8,872 nucleotides of DNA from JBGTLW01 sp041743835 (lineage in GTDB: Bacteria > Planctomycetota > Phycisphaerae > Phycisphaerales > Phycisphaeraceae), in contig JBGTLW010000199.1 of NCBI GenBank assembly GCA_041743835.1, forward strand, positions 1 to 8,872. Direction: 5' to 3'. Shown here one piece after another: positions 5,084 through 8,872 of the stretch. How positions within the stretch are numbered: the stretch's first letter is position 1; every line of letters begins with the position of its first letter. The notes beneath the pieces were generated by a model that worked only from the letters and a program-made list of their open reading frames with translations, was not told the origin of the DNA and searched no databases. The position numbers and the translations under genes are program-made.

Positions 5084-6451
5084 TTAGGGGTTGCTGACTT
5101 CGAGCGGGGTGATGCGGGAGGGTTCGATCACCGTCAGGTTGGTGGCCCGGTCGAGTGTGCCCACGCCCTTGACGCCGACGAGCTGTCCGAGCATCCCGCT
5201 GGGGTCCACCGTGCGGTTCGCGGTGACGTAGGCCTTGGTCCGCTGCGTGGTCGGATCGACCAGGCGATACATCAGCGGCATCTTCTTGCCGTCGTACACG
5301 CTCGAAGCGCGGAGGATGCCCACGGCATCGAAGGTGTTCGCGTCGATCTTCTCAAGCTCGGCCCGCTGCTCCTGGAGCGAGGCGAGCGTCGCGTCAGACT
5401 GCTGGATCGCGCTGAGCACCTTCTGGTTGTGGGCGATGGCGGCCAGCCGGAGGCGGATCACCCGGCGGTCCGAGGTGGAGAGCGACTCGTCGCCCTCGAA
5501 CTTCTGGTACGCGGCCCGCATCTGGTCCAGCGGCTGCTCCTCCAGCGGCAGGCTGAAGAGCGGGACCATCTTCGCGTCCAGCGTGCGCACGTCGGCCGAG
5601 GCCATATCGGGCACCGCCACCACGTCGCCGCCCTTGGTCATGTCCCCGTCGCCGGGCTCTTCGATGGGGCCGATGGGTTCGGCGGGATCAGCGGGCGGGA
5701 TCGGGTCCACGGGGTCCGCGGGCCCGGCCGGGTCGGTCGGGTCCACCGGCTCGACGGGCTTGACCGGGTCCATGGGATCGCCCGGGTCGATCGGATCGAC
5801 GGGCTTGACCGGGTCCGCGGGCTCCGCGGGGTCGGTCGGCTCAGTCGGTTCGGTTGGCTCGGCGGGTTCCCGGGGTTCGGTCGGCTTGACGGGTTCGGTG
5901 GGCTTGGTCGTGTCCGTCATATCGACGGGCTTCACAGGCTCGGTCGCGCCGCCGATCTCGGTCGCGCGTTGCACGGCCGTGGGCTCGAGATAGACGTAGG
6001 CGTTCGCGGGGGGGGTGATCTTGTAGAAGCTGCCCTCTTCGCCCACGATGGTGACGGTGTCGCCTTCGCTAAGCTCGGTCTGCCCGCGGTAGCTCTGGGC
6101 GGGGCCACGGACGTTCGCGGCCTTGACCTCGGCCCGGTCGCGGTTGACCACGCCCTTGCTGCCGTCGCCCTGTGCGTTCACAAAACCCTTGGAAATATAG
6201 CTGTAAACACCCTTGGGCGGGACGATCTTGTGCCAGTGATGGAAGACCTCCTCCACCTGCACCACATCACCCTTCTTCAGCGTGCCGACCGAGTAATACG
6301 CCCGGCCAGCGCCGGAGTGGATCACCACTTCGTTCTCCACCACCACCGCGGCGAAGGGTACTTCCTGCCCACGGGCCAGCGGGGCTAAGAACAGCAGCGT
6401 CAGCACAACAACCAAAGGGCGGGTGAAACGGTTCAGCAGCGGCAAGTTCAT
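5084..6451 (-). CDS. Secreted protein with two N-terminal bacterial SH3 domains and an X-X-Pro tract
   Basis: The 455-residue product has a signal peptide (hydrophobic about 12-25, cleavage near residues 28-29). SH3-like domains follow at about 32-94 (VVENEVVIHSGAGRAYYSVG, then WHKIVPP, then YSYISKGFV) and about 100-158 (AEVKAANVRG, then FYKITPP and AYVYLEP). Such domains often bind cell-wall peptides or glycans. Residues 170-262 form a continuous run of 31 triplets, 29 of them ending in Pro and mostly acidic (TEP, ADP, VDP), with VKP at intervals. This is probably a stiff extended linker. After it comes a charged helical region (about 305-371, possible coiled coil). The C-terminal part (about 380-450) is rich in beta strands, with GQLVGVKGVGTL, and its function is unknown. 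The ATG at 6451 is preferred because GGAG lies seven bases upstream and the signal peptide starts there; the in-frame ATG at 6553 adds an arginine-rich stretch unlike a protein N-terminus. Confidence 0.85.
   Translation of the reverse strand: MNLPLLNRFTRPLVVVLTLLFLAPLARGQEVPFAAVVVENEVVIHSGAGRAYYSVGTLKKGDVVQVEEVFHHWHKIVPPKGVYSYISKGFVNAQGDGSKGVVNRDRAEVKAANVRGPAQSYRGQTELSEGDTVTIVGEEGSFYKITPPANAYVYLEPTAVQRATEIGGATEPVKPVDMTDTTKPTEPVKPTEPREPAEPTEPTEPTDPAEPADPVKPVDPIDPGDPMDPVKPVEPVDPTDPAGPADPVDPIPPADPAEPIGPIEEPGDGDMTKGGDVVAVPDMASADVRTLDAKMVPLFSLPLEEQPLDQMRAAYQKFEGDESLSTSDRRVIRLRLAAIAHNQKVLSAIQQSDATLASLQEQRAELEKIDANTFDAVGILRASSVYDGKKMPLMYRLVDPTTQRTKAYVTANRTVDPSGMLGQLVGVKGVGTLDRATNLTVIEPSRITPLEVSNP
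5666..5944 (-). repeat. Nine-base-period coding repeat (X-X-Pro tract)
   Basis: The 279 bases are 31 nine-base units encoding residues 170-262 of the SH3 protein. Units are diverged but share GGG or GGC on the plus strand at each Pro codon. A longer sub-repeat, GACGGGCTTGACCGGGTCC, occurs twice (about 5753 and 5799), showing that larger blocks were duplicated. The tract is likely prone to length change by slippage or unequal recombination. Confidence 0.8.
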
Positions 6452-6564
6452 CGCAATTCTCCGGGAGCGGCGGCGGCAGGGGTCACAGCAGGCGGCGGTG
6501 GTCCTGACCCGCCCTCTCACAACACGGCGCTGCGGGGGCCAGACCCTGATCACCTTGACCCCAC

Positions 6565-6602
6565 ATCATAACGACCCTATCGCCCGCCGCGTGGCCGGTC
6601 AA
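6565..6602 (-). promoter_or_regulatory. Candidate promoter of the SH3-domain gene
   Basis: On the minus strand TTGACC (6597-6602; five of six to consensus) is followed after 17 bases by TAGGGT (6574-6579). A better -10 hexamer, TATGAT (6565-6570), lies slightly downstream but lacks a matching -35. The TATGATGT context also occurs at the CAP gene -10 (2661). The remaining gene-free sequence from 6452 to 6635 shows nothing else I can name. Confidence 0.35.
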
Positions 6603-6635
6603 GGAAATCGCTGGCACTGTATCAAGCGGGGGAGA

Positions 6636-6765
6636 CCGCTTACTTGCGTGCGCGGCTCTGACAAGGCCAAACAACAGAGCCGCGCACGTTAGTAAGCGGT
6701 TTCCCCAGATTCAACCGAGCCGCCGCGTCCCCGCGGCGGACCGCCTCGGGGACGAGGCGGCTCTG
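6636..6765 (+). repeat. Composite repeat copy D: inverted core pair followed by double hairpin
   Basis: Two cores in inverted orientation, 6636-6660 and 6675-6699, each differ from the exact core by one base. They flank the 14-base spacer ACAAGGCCAAACAA, the reverse complement of the spacer at 2600-2613. The second core is followed by the 16-base spacer (tttccccagattcaac) and the double hairpin (6716-6765). There is no tail or closing core. The module ends 26 bases before the subtilase-like start codon. Confidence 0.85.
6716..6765 (+). repeat. Double-hairpin module of repeat copy D (both stems perfect)
   Basis: Unit one has CCGCC-G, loop CGTCCCCG, C-GGCGG. Unit two has CCGCC-T, loop CGGGGACG, A-GGCGG. 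Each unit forms a perfect local stem, while the same two positions are mismatched in the alternative single long hairpin. This is the clearest evidence in the window that the two-hairpin form is the maintained one. Confidence 0.8.
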
Positions 6766-6779
6766 ATGATTCGGGCCGT

Positions 6780-6785
6780 TACAAT
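6780..6785 (+). promoter_or_regulatory. Candidate -10 box (TACAAT) directly before the subtilase-like start
   Basis: TACAAT is five of six to the -10 consensus and ends six bases before the ATG at 6792. There is no Shine-Dalgarno, so a leaderless transcript is possible. No convincing -35 is seen; the double-hairpin module occupies that position. Confidence 0.35.
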
Positions 6786-6791
6786 GCCACC

Positions 6792-8393
6792 ATGCAGACG
6801 CGCGAACGCTGGCACGGTTCCCTGTGCGGTCTGACGCTGATGTTGTGTGTGGCTTGGGGTGCGGACGCCCAGCAGGTCCGGCCGCAGCGTGTGGAGCCGT
6901 TGCGGGCCGACACCCCGGTCAACGCGGATCGCCCGGTCCCCCGGCAGGGCAACCAATCCCGGGTCGTCGAATCGCCGGATGCCTTGCTCATCGGCATCCC
7001 CGAGGCCCGGCGACGGCTCGGACAAGACCTGCCCACCGGCAAAGGCGTCGTCGTGGGCCACGTCGAGGGGAACCCCGGCCAATACACCCCCAGCGTCGAG
7101 AAGCCCCGCTACCAGAACATCCACTTCATCGCCCGGTCCGGCGCTTCCGAGCCCTTTGCCCACGCCGAGGCCGTCGCCGGCAAGCTCTATGGCCAAGGCG
7201 GGCTTGCGCCGGGCATCCGCGAGGTCCACAGCTTCACCGGCGGGGACTGGCTGGGCGCGGGATTCCTCAACGCGGGCCAAGGCGTCGGCCCCAGGCTCGA
7301 CGAGCGGCCAAGGCTCTACAACCACTCGTGGATCAGCTCGCTCGAAGGCCGGGCGGGCGAAGAGGTGCTCCGCCGGATCGACTACGTCATCGACACCGCC
7401 GACGTGCTGATGTGCGTCGGGGTTAACAACGGCCGGGGCTCAGCCGTCCCCCCGCTGCTGGGGAGCGCGTACAACGTCATCGCGGTCGGGGCGCTTAGCG
7501 GCAACAGCTCCGGCGGGTACACGCATATCGAGGGTGTCGGCCGATGCAAGCCCGATGTCGTCGCGCCCGGCGGACTCACCAGCTTCGCCACCCCGGTTGC
7601 CGCGGCCGTCGTCGCAAGGCTGATCGAAGCCGCCGACCGCCTCGCCCCACCACCCGCCAAACCCGGCGAAACGACCGAAAACCCCGAAGCTGCGGAAACC
7701 ACGCAAGACCCGCCATCCTTCGCCGCGAACAACCCCGCGGCGCGGTCGGAGGTCATCAAGGCGGTGCTCATGGCCGGGACGGTCAAGCCCGAGGGCTGGG
7801 CGCCGGAGTCGGGCAAGCCTTTGGATGCCCACCTCGGCGCGGGCATGGTCCATTTTGACCGCTCGCTGCGTGTGCTGGAAGCCGGGCACACCGGGCCGGG
7901 GCCGATCCGCACGCTCACCGGCTGGAGTTTCGAGCCCATCACGACACAGGGCATCGTCACGTACACGCTGGATGTGCGGAGCCCGCTTGGTCCGGCGAGC
8001 ATCGCGCTGGTGTGGAATCGGCGGATCGACGGGCGTACGGTCATGGCCATGCCCCAAGGTGCGAGCACGCCGGTGAAAGGCTGGGTCCACACCCCGAGGC
8101 TGGCCGACCTGGACCTGCGGGTACTCAAGGTCAACGACGATGGCTCGCTGCGCATCCTCGCCCAGAGCGTCAGCCGGGTGGACAACGTCGAGTACCTGCA
8201 CCTGCCCACGCTTGAGCCGGGCGAATACCGCCTGGAGGTCACGCGCCCGCTGGAAGATGCGCCGGACCCCGCGTGGGATTTCGCGCTGGCGTGGCACCTT
8301 GCCCTCGCGGAAGAACAGCCCCAACCCGACGCGCAGGGCAACACCGAGGCGAGCGAGGACGCCACCAACCCCGCACCCGAGCCTAGGCCATGA
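6792..8393 (+). CDS. Secreted subtilase-like (S8 family) protein with altered catalytic Asp position
   Basis: The 533-residue product has a signal peptide (hydrophobic 11-23, cleavage after A-D-A at about 26). A subtilase-like domain covers about 60-365. HAEAVAG (124-130) aligns with the HGTHVAG box and keeps the catalytic His124. NHSW (177-180) takes the place of the N-x-S box. VNNGRG (211-216) supplies the oxyanion Asn. KPDVVAPG (253-260) and LTSFATP (262-268) are canonical and keep Ser264. The Asp box, normally V-x-D-T-G, reads GVVVGHVEG (85-93), so Asp is replaced by Val or, with a one-residue shift, by Glu92. An inserted Pro/Glu-rich loop (285-309) follows the Ser helix. The C-terminal part (about 370-505) is beta-rich and may be a P-like or prepeptidase-type domain; the end is Pro/Glu-rich. 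Activity is uncertain. The stop overlaps the next start as ATGA. Confidence 0.85.
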   Translation: MQTRERWHGSLCGLTLMLCVAWGADAQQVRPQRVEPLRADTPVNADRPVPRQGNQSRVVESPDALLIGIPEARRRLGQDLPTGKGVVVGHVEGNPGQYTPSVEKPRYQNIHFIARSGASEPFAHAEAVAGKLYGQGGLAPGIREVHSFTGGDWLGAGFLNAGQGVGPRLDERPRLYNHSWISSLEGRAGEEVLRRIDYVIDTADVLMCVGVNNGRGSAVPPLLGSAYNVIAVGALSGNSSGGYTHIEGVGRCKPDVVAPGGLTSFATPVAAAVVARLIEAADRLAPPPAKPGETTENPEAAETTQDPPSFAANNPAARSEVIKAVLMAGTVKPEGWAPESGKPLDAHLGAGMVHFDRSLRVLEAGHTGPGPIRTLTGWSFEPITTQGIVTYTLDVRSPLGPASIALVWNRRIDGRTVMAMPQGASTPVKGWVHTPRLADLDLRVLKVNDDGSLRILAQSVSRVDNVEYLHLPTLEPGEYRLEVTRPLEDAPDPAWDFALAWHLALAEEQPQPDAQGNTEASEDATNPAPEPRP

Positions 8394-8872
8394 AACATCC
8401 CGTCCTGATCTATGGCGGGGGTGGGCACGCCGCGGTGCTCATCGACACGCTCCGCCTGCTTGGCTGGGACATCCTCGGCATCGTCGATGACGACCCGACA
8501 CTCACCGGCCGGGTGATCCACGGCATCGAGGTGCTCGGCGGGAACAGCATCATCGCGGAACACGATCCCGATGCGGTCGAGCTGGTCAATGCCATCGGCT
8601 CCATCCGCGCGGTGACCGCGCGACGCGTCCGCTTCGACACCCTGACCCAGGCGGGCTACCGCTTCGCCACCGTGGTCCACCCCTCGGCCGTGATCGCGAG
8701 CAGCGCGACGCTCGGCCAAGGCGCGCAGGTCATGGCCGGGGCGGTCATCCAGACCCTGGCCACCGTCGGCGACAACGCGCTGATCAACACCCGCGCGTCG
8801 ATCGACCACCACTGCGTCGTCGGCCCGCACTGCCACCTCGCGCCGGGCGTCACGCTCAGCGGCCAGGTCACC
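8390..8872 (+). CDS. NeuD/PglD-type sugar O- or N-acyltransferase, N-terminal part
   Basis: The ATG at 8390 overlaps the preceding stop by four bases, and the frame is open for 161 codons to the window edge, so it is partial. The N-terminal Rossmann-like part has VLIYGGGGHAAVLIDTLR (5-22) and GIVDDDP (30-36), typical of the PglD/NeuD nucleotide-sugar binding subdomain. From about residue 97 a left-handed beta helix with hexapeptide repeats starts: HPSAVIASSATLGQGAQVMAG, then LINTRASIDHHCVVGPHCHLAPG (131-153). His140/His141 fall where PglD has its catalytic His. Family members transfer acetyl groups from acetyl-CoA to sialic acid or UDP-amino sugars for glycan synthesis. The acceptor cannot be told from the sequence. 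ATGA overlap suggests translational coupling to the secreted subtilase-like gene. The family usually runs to about 200-220 residues, so some 50 are missing. Confidence 0.88.
   Translation, partial: MKHPVLIYGGGGHAAVLIDTLRLLGWDILGIVDDDPTLTGRVIHGIEVLGGNSIIAEHDPDAVELVNAIGSIRAVTARRVRFDTLTQAGYRFATVVHPSAVIASSATLGQGAQVMAGAVIQTLATVGDNALINTRASIDHHCVVGPHCHLAPGVTLSGQVT

Noticed and set aside
5235..5993. Collagen-like G-x-y repeats in a plus-strand frame
   Set aside because: These are the antisense reading of Pro codons (CCN read as NGG) in the X-X-Pro tract. No start signal is present.
4907..6388. 493-residue plus-strand ORF opposite the SH3 gene, rich in Gly, Arg and Asp
   Set aside because: It is longer than the sense gene, but it crosses the intergenic palindrome and has no ribosome binding site or recognisable domain. 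The sense strand gives a signal peptide and SH3 motifs. The Gly-rich repeats merely mirror the X-X-Pro tract.
7382..8836. 484-residue minus-strand ORF opposite the subtilase and acyltransferase genes
   Set aside because: It spans two real genes whose sense frames carry clear family motifs; low-complexity Ser/Arg composition.

Overview
This is a high-GC bacterial window that looks planctomycetal, possibly Phycisphaerae-like. That assignment is an inference. It rests on the dispersed intergenic repeats (the core reads LTYVRGS in one frame, a peptide I recall from many spurious planctomycete ORFs), the many secreted or envelope proteins, and weak or absent Shine-Dalgarno sites at several genes. 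Long antisense ORFs run opposite most real genes, as expected at this GC, and are not annotated.

Layout. The window opens with the start of a ruvX/yqgF Holliday-junction-resolvase-like gene (minus strand, runs off the left edge) and a small multi-pass membrane protein (plus). Next comes a mannose-1-phosphate guanylyltransferase (minus, 671-1783), divergent from a ferritin-like di-iron protein (plus, 1904-2425). A secreted CAP/SCP-domain protein follows (plus, 2693-4090), flanked on both sides by copies of a composite repeat. Two minus-strand genes come next: a stand-alone MshEN-like protein (4313-4804) with a hairpin touching its ribosome binding site, and a secreted SH3-domain protein (5084-6451) with a 31-unit X-X-Pro tract. 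The right end carries a secreted subtilase-like protein (plus, 6792-8393). It overlaps by ATGA with a NeuD/PglD-type acyltransferase gene that runs off the window.

How the genes relate. Three products (CAP, SH3, subtilase) carry signal peptides and probably act in the envelope or outside the cell. The guanylyltransferase makes GDP-mannose, and the PglD-like protein would acylate a nucleotide-linked amino sugar, so both suit surface-glycan synthesis. No multi-gene defence or mobile system is visible. The only clear transcriptional coupling is subtilase to acetyltransferase.

The most interesting material is non-coding. A modular repeat family occupies three intergenic regions (2450-2638, 4102-4273, 6636-6765). 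All modules are bounded by the same 9-mer. The central module can fold into two adjacent hairpins with mutually complementary loops, and its variable positions tend to co-vary within each hairpin.
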